Shown here piece by piece: positions 25,678 to 35,153 of a stretch of DNA of 64,000 nucleotides. Each line of letters starts with the position of its first letter. Within the stretch, counting starts at the first letter, position 1. The position numbers and the translations under genes are program-made. The DNA comes from Coprobacillus cateniformis (GTDB lineage Bacteria > Bacillota_I > Bacilli_A > Erysipelotrichales > Coprobacillaceae). The stretch lies in the NCBI RefSeq assembly GCF_009767585.1, contig NZ_WSNW01000001.1, positions 836,090-900,089 on the forward strand. Direction: 5' to 3'. The notes below the pieces were generated by a model that did not search any database, was not told the DNA's origin, and worked only from the letters and a program-made list of their open reading frames with translations.

Positions 25678-26011
25678 GAAGTCCATTATACTTTCTTAAA
25701 TAGTTAGACTTTGTAACTATCGTATGGTATGTTGCCCATTTTTTATCTTGAAAAGAAAAGGAATCTTTTATGACATTATCTTTTGAAAATCCTAATTTCT
25801 AAAACTTTTAGTCATATAGTTTATATCAAAAACATTTAATAATACCAATAGAACATCTGTTTTTTCAAAAGCATATTGTTTTGATTCCTTTTGAATTTTA
25901 AGTCATAAATCATTTGAGTTTTACTCTGTTATTAGGTATAGTATACGATTTGTACACTATAAAGCATAAATATTTATAATCCTTATGATCAATATAAGTT
26001 CTTAATTCCAT
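25678..26011 (-). pseudogene. Decayed GNAT acetyltransferase (paralogue of 42634-43158)
   Basis: Nucleotide-level similarity to the intact GNAT gene at 42634-43158 runs through this stretch: shared blocks include the C-terminal AAAAGATTCC-type region, 'TATATCAAAAACATTTAAT' and the N-terminal part near 25930-26011. About 160 bp in the middle, covering the acetyl-CoA loop, is missing near 25890, and several stops are present. It is followed, as in the other copy, by a tocopherol-cyclase-like gene. Confidence 0.75.
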
Positions 26012-26064
26012 AATATATTCTTTCATCCTATATTAAGTTTTATTATTTTACAATAGATAAGTAA

Positions 26065-26993
26065 CTACACAAAAAAGTTATCATTTTCTATCCCACAATG
26101 ATCAAATAAAAGATTCTCCTTACATTGTTGATGTTCGTATATCTTCATTTCAACTTGCCCTAATAAACTCTCTTCAACATTACGCAACATAATACCATTT
26201 TCTGGTGCATCTAATGTATAAGTTAATCCTGTTTTGATTTTGAATTCAATTCTATACTGATGTTGTTTAATCACTAAATAATAGATATCACCAATGATTT
26301 CTCTCTGGGTGATACTTGCTCCATAATATGAAGCAATCTGATATTGTTGACCATCAATAACTATAACCATTATAATACCTGTGAATGGAAAAAATTTCAG
26401 TGGAATTGTGGCACACGATAGAAATAGAATTGCTTTTTTTGTAAGCAGCAGTTTGATTGAACCCATATATATTTCTTTGGAAAAGAATTTCCCCAATCTT
26501 TTTCTTGATAAATAATACCTTGAATATTATAAATCTGATTTTGATATTTCATGTAACCATGTGTTTGACTTTCTAAATTAAGAATCGCATGATTACATTG
26601 CATATTTTTAAGATACGCAAATGGTCCCATAATTGTTGGTGCATATTTTGTTGTTTGAATATGCAAAGGCATATCTAACTCTAAATCTATGACTGTTGAT
26701 AATTTTGAATCTTCAATATGAATATAATGTTTTTTAAATATTGAATTTTTTATAGATATAGAAAAAGGCTCTTCTTGATATACAAAATCTTTTATATCAT
26801 AACTTACCTTTTCCATTGATTGACATAATGTATGAAACACTTGAATAAATGCTTCCTGTTTATCTTGTGTTTTTGCTATTCCAATAATAACAGCAGCTGA
26901 AACTTGATTATCTACCACACGAAAATACCAACCTTCAAAGGCTGGTATTTTATGACTTTGATGCAATTGCCATTCTTGTTCATATGAAATCAT
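26065..26993 (-). pseudogene. Tocopherol-cyclase-like gene, frameshifted (copy A)
   Basis: A protein of the tocopherol cyclase-like family (about 300 residues, beta-barrel lipocalin-related), with FEGWYFRVVDNQ near the start, the YQEKDWGNSFPKKYIWVQSN signature, and a C-terminal FTGIIMVIVIDGQQYQIASY. The N-terminal frame (from the ATG at 26993, GGGGTGAT site) and the C-terminal frame overlap near 26400-26490 and need one frameshift to join. The family motif runs through the junction, so it is one broken gene. A worse-decayed copy lies at 43230-44144. Bacterial members are of unknown function. Confidence 0.8.
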
Positions 26994-27050
26994 AATATCA
27001 CCCCAATAATGATATGTATCATCACAAGTTATTATTCCTAAAGATTTCAT

Positions 27051-27313
27051 TTGAAATAAAGTTTTATGTATGAGTTTCTTCCATTATTTTCTCCAACACA
27101 CTTTCTAATATGATTCACAAAATTCACAATTCTATAATTCCAGATTTACTTTCTATTTATCTTTAAATTTTATTTCAAGAATTCCTATGGAATATCATTC
27201 TAACAATGTTTGAAAATTAGGAACAATTACACTACAATGTAAAACTTCATCTTCTTCCTAATAAAACTCATCATATTCAAACCATACAATTGATTATGCT
27301 GGTTCATACCCTA
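27051..27313. other. Gap without a gene
   Basis: The first about 40 bp match the region upstream of the second tocopherol-cyclase-like copy (44190-44240), marking the right edge of the duplicated block. I see no coding frame in the rest. Confidence 0.5.
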
Positions 27314-27979
27314 TTAATATGTATACTTTTTTAGAATCTGCTTTGCTTTCTTAGCAGTTGTTGTGTTTTTAGCGTTTAAACATGTCTTGATAAAATCTAA
27401 CAACCTTTCATCTTTCTTTCTATCCAAGAGAGACTCAAAATATTCCATACTATAAAAATGAAAACGATCTTTTTGCTTATCAGTATAATCTTTTATCATA
27501 TTTTCATCTAAAAACAATGAAATAATTTCTTCCTCTAAATCAGGACGATATTGACTCATAATAATAATATCCTTCATTGCTTCTAGACCTGTCAAAACTT
27601 TAACATCTTTAATTTGAGAAAAATACTCTTTTTTAATCTTATCAAATTTATTTTGACTATCGACAGGAATCAGATTTGTAATAATCCAATGAAAAATATT
27701 ACGATGATAAGAATTCTTATGATAACGCAAACTTACAAATAAATCCCAGTATTCATAAAAGAGTTCTGGATTCGTTAAACTAACTGCATTGATTAAATAA
27801 TAGCTACGATAATAAACATTAATATGTGTTTGTTCTATGAGATTTTGAATAAGTTTCTCACGTATATCCTTACTTTCTACAACTACTGATATATAATCAT
27901 CTATATGAAATTCTTTTTCTTGAAATGCTTTCAATATCTCTTCGTAATTCAATAATATATCCTCCTTTATTATTTCCAT
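27314..27979 (-). CDS. Hypothetical helical-repeat protein, 221 aa
   Basis: An all-helical, charged, cytoplasmic protein, possibly a HEAT/ARM-like solenoid: paired helices such as VLTGLEAMKDIIIMSQ, LEEEIISLFLDENM and RLLDFIKTCLNAKNT near the C-terminus. No motif identifies a function. The ATG at 27979 has an AGGAGG-type site. It stands alone between gene fossils and may be cargo of the accessory region. Confidence 0.65.
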   Translation of the reverse strand: MEIIKEDILLNYEEILKAFQEKEFHIDDYISVVVESKDIREKLIQNLIEQTHINVYYRSYYLINAVSLTNPELFYEYWDLFVSLRYHKNSYHRNIFHWIITNLIPVDSQNKFDKIKKEYFSQIKDVKVLTGLEAMKDIIIMSQYRPDLEEEIISLFLDENMIKDYTDKQKDRFHFYSMEYFESLLDRKKDERLLDFIKTCLNAKNTTTAKKAKQILKKYTY

Positions 27980-28017
27980 ACATATTTATGATCATGTAAT
28001 GAATAAATTATATCTTT

Positions 28018-28303
28018 TTACTTTTGACTATAAAGTATTATAGGCAATCTCATCGTATGATGAAATATTTTTTCTTTTTTCAAATAAACCATATCAACTA
28101 ATTGTTTTCCATCTTCATACATTGAATGGCAATCATCATCTCAAACAAACATTTCAACCATATATCCAATTCTAATTTTTTATATTTGGAAACTAATGTG
28201 TTCTATGAAAACTATAATTTATCATAAAAGTTCTCTGCACATTCTCAATTCTCAACTGTGATATGAACATGATCAATGATTGAATGGATAGTATTCCCTC
28301 CAT
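28018..28303 (-). pseudogene. Fossil of a VOC/glyoxalase-like gene
   Basis: The minus strand reads IIDHVHITVEN, a stop, then ECAENFYDKL, a stop, and later DDDCHSMYEDGKQLVDMVYL to a stop at 28018. The first part is the usual N-terminus of a vicinal-oxygen-chelate protein ('IDHVxIxVxDxxxSxxFYxxLL'). At least three stops or frame changes are present. Confidence 0.5.
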
Positions 28304-28352
28304 AAACTTATATATATTTTTCACTTTATATAAGCCATAAATCATCTAATTC

Positions 28353-29033
28353 TCAATAATTATAATAGTATGCATTATTACAAATAAACTCTATATCTGC
28401 TTGATGACAGTAATCCTCAAATGTCTTCGTTCTATTATCTTCTTCAAATTGATAATAACATATATAAAGCGTTTCAAAATATTCTAATTGCTTTCTGAAT
28501 TTCTCATTAACATCTTTTTCTGAAATAATCTTTTTGCATTGTTTCACTGCATTTTCCATAGCTTCTTTTGTAATAAGACACCCATTTGGGAAATGATGTG
28601 ATCCCCAGGCTAGAATCTCAATCCACATATAAAAAAATAATTCAACTGTTTTTGTATCACACTTTTCACTTAAATAAGCTTTTTCAAGCATATTCCTTGC
28701 ATAATTTACACCAAATTTATCATTTTTATATAATTCATAAAACCATCTTAATTGAGGCATTTTGTTTTCTAAACACTCTGAATAAAGATAGTCTCTTAAA
28801 AACACATCCAATGCATAAGGAATTCTCCCATTACCACGCTTACAAAAATCATATCCTTGTTCATCACAGAGCTCCTTTGTGAAGTGAAATAATACATCAC
28901 GCAGCTTATCCTTATCCCATTGAGAAAGAGAGATAACATAATCTTGAATATACTTATTCGCTTGTTTTTTTAATCCTCTTTCATATAACTGATAATATTC
29001 CAACAAACTATTTATAAATACATGATAATCCAT
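28353..29033 (-). CDS. Hypothetical protein, 226 aa
   Basis: I do not recognise this family. It is helical, rich in Tyr, Cys and Lys, with no signal peptide or membrane segment. Notable segments are YDFCKRGNGRIPYALDVFLR and the Trp-rich EILAWGSHHFPNG. It could be a toxin-immunity-type protein, as such helical orphans are common in this kind of region, but nothing in the sequence proves that. It lies alone, with AT-rich gene-free DNA on both sides. Confidence 0.6.
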   Translation of the reverse strand: MDYHVFINSLLEYYQLYERGLKKQANKYIQDYVISLSQWDKDKLRDVLFHFTKELCDEQGYDFCKRGNGRIPYALDVFLRDYLYSECLENKMPQLRWFYELYKNDKFGVNYARNMLEKAYLSEKCDTKTVELFFYMWIEILAWGSHHFPNGCLITKEAMENAVKQCKKIISEKDVNEKFRKQLEYFETLYICYYQFEEDNRTKTFEDYCHQADIEFICNNAYYYNY

Positions 29034-29317
29034 TATTCCACCTCAACTCTCTATATCCTACATTTTCAGATGATAAACTTAAATCCTAGAACAATAAAAA
29101 TTTTATCTTTTATTATTTTTCTACAACTTGTTTACGAGTCAATCAAATCATCCCTACACGATACACATAAATAAGACCTTCATAATTTTAATCACATATT
29201 AAGAATTATAAAATCACTAATAATCATTAATATTATATCATTACTCCAGTATTTAAGCATTTCTTTTTTTATATTCCCACTATTTCACTATGTTCAAAAC
29301 GTAATGAAATACAAAAC
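29034..29317. other. AT-rich gap
   Basis: No coding frame or clear regulatory element is visible apart from the terminator at its right edge. Confidence 0.5.
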
Positions 29318-29373
29318 ATAAAAGTAAGAAATAATCTCCTCTATAATTTCAAATCAAGAGATTGCTTCTTACT
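29318..29373 (-). terminator. Terminator of the GNAT gene at 29427
   Basis: A long interrupted stem (AGTAAGAA at 29323 with TTCTTACT at 29366, inner TAATCTC/GAGATTG) with TTTTATG following on the minus strand. Confidence 0.6.
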
Positions 29374-29426
29374 ATTACTTATTTAATCTTCATTAAAGAT
29401 GATAAAACTTGATATTGTAAAAACTA

Positions 29427-29927
29427 TTAGAAAATAAGTTCATAAGCAAGTTTCGGACTATCTTGGAAAATAACTGTACCACAATATTTATAACCTTCTC
29501 GTTCTAAAATATGTTGCATTGCTTTATTATGGGGATCTGTATCCACGCGAATAGCAAATACATTTTTAGATATACATAATTTTTTTACAAGCTGAAGAGT
29601 TGCTTTTGATGCTCCTTTTCCTCTCCCCTCTTTTCCAAAAGCCATCCTATGGATAACAGCGTAATCATGAGAGCTAAACCAGCTTCCATTGATATTGTTA
29701 TAAGCAGGTTCACCAGCAAAATCAATGCAAAGATATCCAAATGGTAAATTATTGAAACTTAGTATATAACCTCTTTCTTCTTGAATATCTTCAATGACTG
29801 TATCTATATTTGGATAATTTTCAGTCCATTGTATAAAACCTTGTTGATTCTGATATTTTCTAGCATCATTAATAAAAGTAAAACACATTTTCGCTTCATT
29901 CATTTTTGCGAGTCTCATTTCAATCAT
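29427..29927 (-). CDS. GNAT acetyltransferase
   Basis: A 166-residue acetyltransferase. Core motifs are RMAFGKEGRGKGASKATLQL (motif A, the acetyl-CoA pyrophosphate loop) and VFAIRVDTDPHNKAMQHILE followed by REGYKYCGTV (motif B). The substrate is unknown. The AAGGAGG site selects the ATG at 29927; the open frame to 29972 lacks a site. It sits 62 nt downstream of a PadR regulator and may be in its operon. Confidence 0.88.
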   Translation of the reverse strand: MIEMRLAKMNEAKMCFTFINDARKYQNQQGFIQWTENYPNIDTVIEDIQEERGYILSFNNLPFGYLCIDFAGEPAYNNINGSWFSSHDYAVIHRMAFGKEGRGKGASKATLQLVKKLCISKNVFAIRVDTDPHNKAMQHILEREGYKYCGTVIFQDSPKLAYELIF

Positions 29928-29989
29928 TACATACCTCCTTACAGTCATATTTTTCAGAGCAAACTTATTCATTTAGACAATTTTAATGA

Positions 29990-30523
29990 TTATGACAATA
30001 TATATTTGGCTTTCATTTCAGTTAACCATGTTTCAATTGCTTGCACTAATATATATTGTTGTTGCAAAACGGCTAAACCTGTTTCAGGAATATCAGATAA
30101 TGCTACTTTTTCATCAAGATTTTCTTCTAAATACATTTTAAGAGTTTTAATATTGTCTTCAATACGTATTAAGCAAGATTTTTGACCTTCTAATGGAAGA
30201 CTAGATAAATTAACAATAACCGCATTGAAATCTAAAAAAAAGTGAATAGGATGTGATGCAATCTCATACATAAGAGTTTCAAATTTCTTTTCTCCATTTT
30301 TAGTAAGTGAGTAGATTGCTTTCTCTGGCATTTTTCCAACTTTGACACAATGGCTACTGATATAACCTTTTTCTTCAAGTTGAATAACCTTTTTATAGAT
30401 TGATGGTGTACTAATTTTTACCCATTTAGAAATATTACGATACTCTACTAATTTTTGAATATCATAAGCACTTAGTGATTCTTTCTTTAGTATTCCTAAT
30501 ACAATTAAATCTATAGTTGCCAT
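29990..30523 (-). CDS. PadR-family repressor
   Basis: A 177-residue regulator with the PadR winged helix: IDLIVLGILKKESLSAYDIQ, the recognition part STPSIYKKVIQLEEKGYI, the wing GKMPEKAIYSLTKNGEKKF, and a C-terminal Vir-like helical dimerisation domain. The AGGAGG site selects the ATG at 30523. It is divergent from a MATE exporter across a region with two copies of an ATAATTTATAGTA motif, so it very probably represses the exporter and itself until an inducing drug binds. Confidence 0.92.
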   Translation of the reverse strand: MATIDLIVLGILKKESLSAYDIQKLVEYRNISKWVKISTPSIYKKVIQLEEKGYISSHCVKVGKMPEKAIYSLTKNGEKKFETLMYEIASHPIHFFLDFNAVIVNLSSLPLEGQKSCLIRIEDNIKTLKMYLEENLDEKVALSDIPETGLAVLQQQYILVQAIETWLTEMKAKYILS

Positions 30524-30540
30524 AAGTTCCTCCTTTTTTA

Positions 30541-30626
30541 TTGACAAATAGTATAATTTATAGTAGTATAACTTTCATCTTCTGTATACTATAATTTATA
30601 GTACTATAAGTTATTTCTTATGTCAA
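30541..30626. promoter_or_regulatory. Divergent PadR/MATE promoter region with two operators
   Basis: Two sites share ATAATTTATAGTA (30548-30572 and 30584-30610); the second is a near-perfect palindrome, ACTATAATTTATAGT. Rightward TTGACA (30541-30546) overlaps site 1. Leftward TTGACA (30621-30626) with TACTAT (30598-30603), spacer 17, overlaps site 2. Each promoter is therefore covered by one operator. Confidence 0.7.
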
Positions 30627-30644
30627 GCGAAAGGAGAATGACAC

Positions 30645-32030
30645 ATGAATCAAAATAACAAAAAATTGGAATTACTAGGCAGTATTCCAATTCAAAAAGC
30701 ACTATTAACTCTTGGATTACCAACTATGATTGGTATGCTCATCAATGCACTCTATAATATAGTTGATACCTACTTTGTTGGTGGACTTGGAACACATCAA
30801 ATGGGTGCAGTTACGGTCGTATTTCCACTAGGGCAGATTATTGTTGGTTTAGGACTATTATTTGGCAATGGGGCCGCTGCTTATCTATCAAGACTTCTTG
30901 GATGTGGAGATAAAGACACTGCCAATAAGGTTACAAGCACAGCTCTCTATAGCAGTCTCTTTGTTGGAGCAATTATGATTATTTTCTCAGTCATCTTTTT
31001 AAAACCCATTCTTAAACAGATTGGTGCCATTGATAATGTTATGCCTTATGCAATGACCTATGCTCGTATTTACATTACATTCTCTATTTTTAATATATTT
31101 AATGTCACAATGAATAACATTGTCTCAAGTGAAGGATCTGCAAAAACAGCAATGAGTGCATTATTAGCAGGTGCTCTATTAAATGTTATATTAGATCCAA
31201 TTTTTATTTATACATTTGATTATGGAATTGCTGGTGCTGCCATCGCTACTGCTATTTCACAAATTGTCTCTACTTTCGTTTATTTACGTTATATTCTACT
31301 TAAGAAAAGTATCTTTAATTACAGTATTAAAGAATGTCAATTTTCTAAACAGATTATGTCAGAAATTTTAAAAATAGGAATTCCTACGCTTATTTTTCAG
31401 TTACTCACAAGTCTTTCTATAGGAATGATGAATGATGCAGCAAAAAATTATGGTAATTCTGCACTTGCAGCCATGGGTCCATTAACGAAAATAATGTCAA
31501 TGGGAAGTCTAGTTGTCTTTGGGTTCTTAAAAGGATTCCAACCAATAGCAGGATTCAGTTATGGTGCAAAGAAGTTTGATCGTTTGTTTAAGGCTATTAA
31601 AATATCTATATTATGGTCTACGATATTTTGTGGAATTTTTGCTTTAATTAGTATAATATTTCCTACACAAATGATGTCATTATTCACTAAAGGTGATATA
31701 GAAATGGTTAAGATTGGTTCAGTTGCATTAAGAGCTCAAGGAATTACTTTTATATTCTTTGGCTTCTATACAGTGTATTCATTCCTATTTCTTGTTATGG
31801 GGAAAGCAAAAGAAGGATGTATTTTAGGTGCATGTAGACAAGGTATTTGCTTTATACCTCTCATACTTATCTTACCAAAATATTGGGGATTATATGGTAT
31901 TTTGTATGCTCAACCAATTGCTGATATACTCTGTGCTGTTATCACTGTATTTATGGCTATTAAACTTCATAAAGACCTAATTACAGCAAAAAAACAGTTT
32001 CTTTCAAAAAATACAGTATCATCGATTTGA
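30645..32030 (+). CDS. MATE-family multidrug exporter
   Basis: A 461-residue integral membrane protein with about 12 helices in two halves. MATE hallmarks are the first helix TLGLPTMIGMLINALYNIVDTYFVG split over two segments, LGLLFGNGAAAYLSR, NNIVSSEGSAKTA, and the second-half GFLKGFQPIAGFSYGA. It would export cationic drugs or metabolites by sodium or proton antiport. The AAGGAG site is 8 nt before the ATG. It is controlled by the divergent PadR gene. Confidence 0.94.
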   Translation: MNQNNKKLELLGSIPIQKALLTLGLPTMIGMLINALYNIVDTYFVGGLGTHQMGAVTVVFPLGQIIVGLGLLFGNGAAAYLSRLLGCGDKDTANKVTSTALYSSLFVGAIMIIFSVIFLKPILKQIGAIDNVMPYAMTYARIYITFSIFNIFNVTMNNIVSSEGSAKTAMSALLAGALLNVILDPIFIYTFDYGIAGAAIATAISQIVSTFVYLRYILLKKSIFNYSIKECQFSKQIMSEILKIGIPTLIFQLLTSLSIGMMNDAAKNYGNSALAAMGPLTKIMSMGSLVVFGFLKGFQPIAGFSYGAKKFDRLFKAIKISILWSTIFCGIFALISIIFPTQMMSLFTKGDIEMVKIGSVALRAQGITFIFFGFYTVYSFLFLVMGKAKEGCILGACRQGICFIPLILILPKYWGLYGILYAQPIADILCAVITVFMAIKLHKDLITAKKQFLSKNTVSSI

Positions 32031-32071
32031 TGTGAGTGGTAATCATGAATTTAAATTATAAATTGAAAAAA

Positions 32072-32107
32072 CCAATCATCTGGATAAAATTCAATGATTG
32101 GACTTTT
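32072..32107 (+). terminator. Terminator of the MATE gene
   Basis: An 8-bp stem CCAATCAT/ATGATTGG (32072-32079 with 32094-32101) followed by a T-run. Confidence 0.75.
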
Positions 32108-32179
32108 TCATCTTGAGTTACTATTTCCTTTATTCTCATCATTCACTTCCGTATATTCTTTTATTGTATAACAACATTT

Positions 32180-32440
32180 TCAATGACTATATCTGCTTGA
32201 CTCAATAGAATGATTTTCATTATATTTATCTATTTCATAAATCAATTTATACAGAGAATAGATATTTTCACTTTCATCTCTTTCCAATATTCAGTTTTCT
32301 CAAAAAATAGGATAAGATCTAAGAGATTAGTAATCTTATCACCATCCCATACATGATTGTGCCAAAATACGCCTGCTTCTTTCATTGGTCCAAGACTTTC
32401 TTGATACAAAGTATAACGAATTCTAGAATTTTATATAATC
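32180..32440 (-). pseudogene. Fossil of an unidentified gene
   Basis: The minus strand carries protein-like sequence: RIRYTLYQESLGPMKEAGVF, then WHNHVWDGDKITNLLDLILF, and after a frame change ESENIYSLYKLIYEIDKY, ending at 32180. No start codon with a ribosome binding site is present. I do not recognise the family. The rest of the 32.1-32.6 kb gap holds nothing I can support. Confidence 0.45.
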
Positions 32441-32605
32441 AATACTATAGATAAGTCTTTACACTTTCACTCATTTTATTTTAAATATTGACAAGGGCTT
32501 AAATTTCTTAATGACCATCAAAAAACAAATTATTTTATTTCAAAATGCATATAAGTAAAATTCGAAATCATCTATGTTATATTCATAAAATATAGATATT
32601 TTGTT

Positions 32606-32983
32606 TTATGTGCTCAAATACCAAGTATATCCAAACTTATCAAGTACTTCCGCTCCACCATCGTTATCATGCGGAACTGGATGTGGTAGAAATTCCTGAA
32701 CAAGTGTACCACCTTCTGCGAGTTTTTCAGATACTTCTTCAATCACTTTTCTAGATGGTAACACAAAACAAATTGCCATACCTGAAATCACTACTGCTCC
32801 TTCTATATCTGCTCCCATAATACACCCATCATATTTAGTAAAAGTAATAGTTGCATGCATAATAGGATTATTAGGATTATTTTCTCGTCTTACAAAAACA
32901 GTTTTTCCACCACCAAAAACTCTGGCATAAAATTCAAATGCTTCTTCACACTTTCCATGAAATGTTAAATAAGGAGTTAACAA
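32606..32983 (-). CDS. PhnB-like VOC-family protein
   Basis: A 125-residue VOC (vicinal oxygen chelate) protein of the PhnB-like group: LTPYLTFHGKCEEAFEFYAR at the N-terminus, the NNPIMHATI strand, ICFVLPSRKVIEEV, and the terminal GGAEVLDKFGYTWYL. Functions of this subgroup are largely unknown. The AGGAGGTG site lies inside the longer ATG frame that begins at 33013 and points to TTG at 32983, which gives the canonical PhnB-like N-terminus, so TTG is the start. Confidence 0.87.
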   Translation of the reverse strand: MLTPYLTFHGKCEEAFEFYARVFGGGKTVFVRRENNPNNPIMHATITFTKYDGCIMGADIEGAVVISGMAICFVLPSRKVIEEVSEKLAEGGTLVQEFLPHPVPHDNDGGAEVLDKFGYTWYLST

Positions 32984-33168
32984 AAGAACCACCTCCTGTT
33001 TGTTGAACTTCATATATATTATTATATATTTAATAATTCATTATTTCATTGTAAAAATAAGACATAGGTTTAAATATTGAATATTATAAGATAAAAACAC
33101 ATCAATGAATATCATTTTCTTATTGAATTATAAAAAATCAATACCATCTCTAGATTTATATTCACTAA

Positions 33169-33588
33169 TTAAATTGAAGATAATTCAATGTCATATATAT
33201 CATTAATTATTATCTTGCTTCCATTTGATAATAAAATAATATTTTCATAATCATCTATCTTTTTAACATGTTCTATAACAGTGATATATTTACCACCTTC
33301 TTTTTTAGAATCTGGAATAAAATATGTTATTGTTACATTTGGACAATTCTTTATATTTTGACGAATTCTCTGTAATGCATTATTAATTATTTCTTGTTGA
33401 CAGGTATCTAACTCTTTCTTTTCAGTCGTTAAACGTTCTGTTTCTACAATACGTTCCTTATGGCCTGTTAATGCTGCAAATGGTGCAAATTGCGCTGCTC
33501 TATCACGTGTGGACATTTGTGGGTGCTTCTTTGAAATATGACGTGGCATATTGATAATATCATCATATTTATGAATATCTTCTTTCAT
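33169..33588 (-). CDS. YolD-like protein
   Basis: A 139-residue YolD-family protein: YDDIINMPRHISKKHPQMST then RDRAAQFAPFAALTGH, followed by the helical QEIINNALQRIRQNI and strands typical of the family. YolD-like proteins are encoded next to UmuC/UvrX-type polymerases and are thought to be their accessory factor. The GGAGGTG site selects the ATG at 33588. It follows the polymerase by 16 nt in one operon. Confidence 0.88.
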   Translation of the reverse strand: MKEDIHKYDDIINMPRHISKKHPQMSTRDRAAQFAPFAALTGHKERIVETERLTTEKKELDTCQQEIINNALQRIRQNIKNCPNVTITYFIPDSKKEGGKYITVIEHVKKIDDYENIILLSNGSKIIINDIYDIELSSI

Positions 33589-33604
33589 ACGACACCTCCA
33601 ATAT

Positions 33605-35110
33605 TTAGGCCTTATGCCCTCCAATAGTTCCATTACGTGTAATTGCTGTGGCACCTTCTTCAAGGTCCATAGCCTTTAAAACAGAATTCTTTCCATATTT
33701 TTTCTTTATTTCTAATGTCGCTTGTTGCAGTCTTTTATCTTTTTCCAATTCTTCTTTTTGTCTTTTTCGTTGTTTTTCTAAAGCATCATAGTCTACAAAC
33801 AAATCCATCTGTTCAATGACTTCTTGATTTGCAACTAAACTTTCATCGAGAACATGATTCGCAGAAATATGAATTCTTCTAATATAAAGTCTTTTATCTA
33901 CAATTTTGTCATAAACATCTAATACTTTATCAATCATTAATAATGAAGATGATGTTGACATTCCAAGATGAATTGTTTTGTGGGCATGTTTAGGTATTTT
34001 ACGACCATAGTAATCTGTTGTGACTTCACCTTTATATTTGGATTGATTATGTGAAAGATTGCCTTTATCATAACCTACTGTCAATGTTATCTGATCTGTA
34101 ACAAGTTGCTTATCAACAAGATTAAGAGCAAGTTGGTCAACCATCTCTTTGACAACTAGCCTTGCTTTCTCAAAATTGTAAGGCTCACTCAAAACTTGCC
34201 CACTACCAATACTTTGATGATCAGGTTTATATGACTTAATATCTTTCATAGAACATGATTCATATCCCCATGCATGGTCAATCAGCAATTCTGCATTAAT
34301 GCCAAATTCATCATATAATATATCTTCATTATGTATAGAACATCTTGCAATGTCTCCCATCGTATATAATCCTAATTTCTCTAGTCTTTTCGTATATCCT
34401 CTGCCTACTCTCCAAAAATCTATTAATGGCTTATGATTCCATAAATATTGTCGATATCTCAATTCATTTAACTGAGCAATTCTTACACCATCCTCATCTG
34501 GTCTAACATGTTTAGCAACTATATCCATAGCAATTTTACATAAGTACAAATTTGTTCCAATCCCAGCTGTTGCTGTCATTCCAGTTGTTTGAAAGATATC
34601 TATTATCATTCTTTTTGTAAACTCTCTTGCTGTCATTTTACTATTTTTCAAATAGCTCGTTATATCTGCAAATATCTCATCAATTGAATAAACATGAATA
34701 TCCTGTGGAGATAAGTATTTTAAATAGACTTGATAAATTCTTGCACTGTAATCAATATAAAATGACATTCGAGGTGTTGCAATTATATAAACAAGTTCTA
34801 AATTGGGATTTCTCTGTAATTCTTGTTCATCAAAAGATGTACCCGAAAATTGATGTTTTGTTGCTTTTTTCATTCTTTGTTTATTAACTTCTTTTACTTT
34901 TTGTACAACCTCAAACAATCTTGCTCTCCCACCTATACCATACTTTTTTAAGGAGGGTGAAACTGCTAAACATATTGTTTTTTCTGTTCTACTTGAATCA
35001 GCAACAACTAAATGAGTTGTCAATGGATCAAGACCTCTTTCCCTACACTCAACAGATGCATAAAAAGATTTTAAATCAATTGCCACATAGATATGATTAT
35101 TCCTTTTCAC
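33605..35110 (-). CDS. Y-family DNA polymerase (UmuC/UvrX-like)
   Basis: A 501-residue translesion polymerase. The palm carries the catalytic acids in AIDLKSFYASVECRERGLDP and in YSIDEIFADIT (the usual SIDE motif). TAGIGTNLYLCKIAMD is the conserved thumb-side loop, and YTKRLEKLGLYTMGDIA is the helix-hairpin-helix region. The C-terminal tail ends EEGATAITRNGTIGGHKA. The start is GTG at 35110 with an AGGAGG site. It is paired with yolD, as in many Firmicute and phage-derived SOS cassettes. A palindromic site lies in its promoter region. Confidence 0.93.
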   Translation of the reverse strand: MKRNNHIYVAIDLKSFYASVECRERGLDPLTTHLVVADSSRTEKTICLAVSPSLKKYGIGGRARLFEVVQKVKEVNKQRMKKATKHQFSGTSFDEQELQRNPNLELVYIIATPRMSFYIDYSARIYQVYLKYLSPQDIHVYSIDEIFADITSYLKNSKMTAREFTKRMIIDIFQTTGMTATAGIGTNLYLCKIAMDIVAKHVRPDEDGVRIAQLNELRYRQYLWNHKPLIDFWRVGRGYTKRLEKLGLYTMGDIARCSIHNEDILYDEFGINAELLIDHAWGYESCSMKDIKSYKPDHQSIGSGQVLSEPYNFEKARLVVKEMVDQLALNLVDKQLVTDQITLTVGYDKGNLSHNQSKYKGEVTTDYYGRKIPKHAHKTIHLGMSTSSSLLMIDKVLDVYDKIVDKRLYIRRIHISANHVLDESLVANQEVIEQMDLFVDYDALEKQRKRQKEELEKDKRLQQATLEIKKKYGKNSVLKAMDLEEGATAITRNGTIGGHKA

Positions 35111-35153
35111 CTGTTACCTCCTAAAAATATCATATTTGTCTTTTAAACCATAC

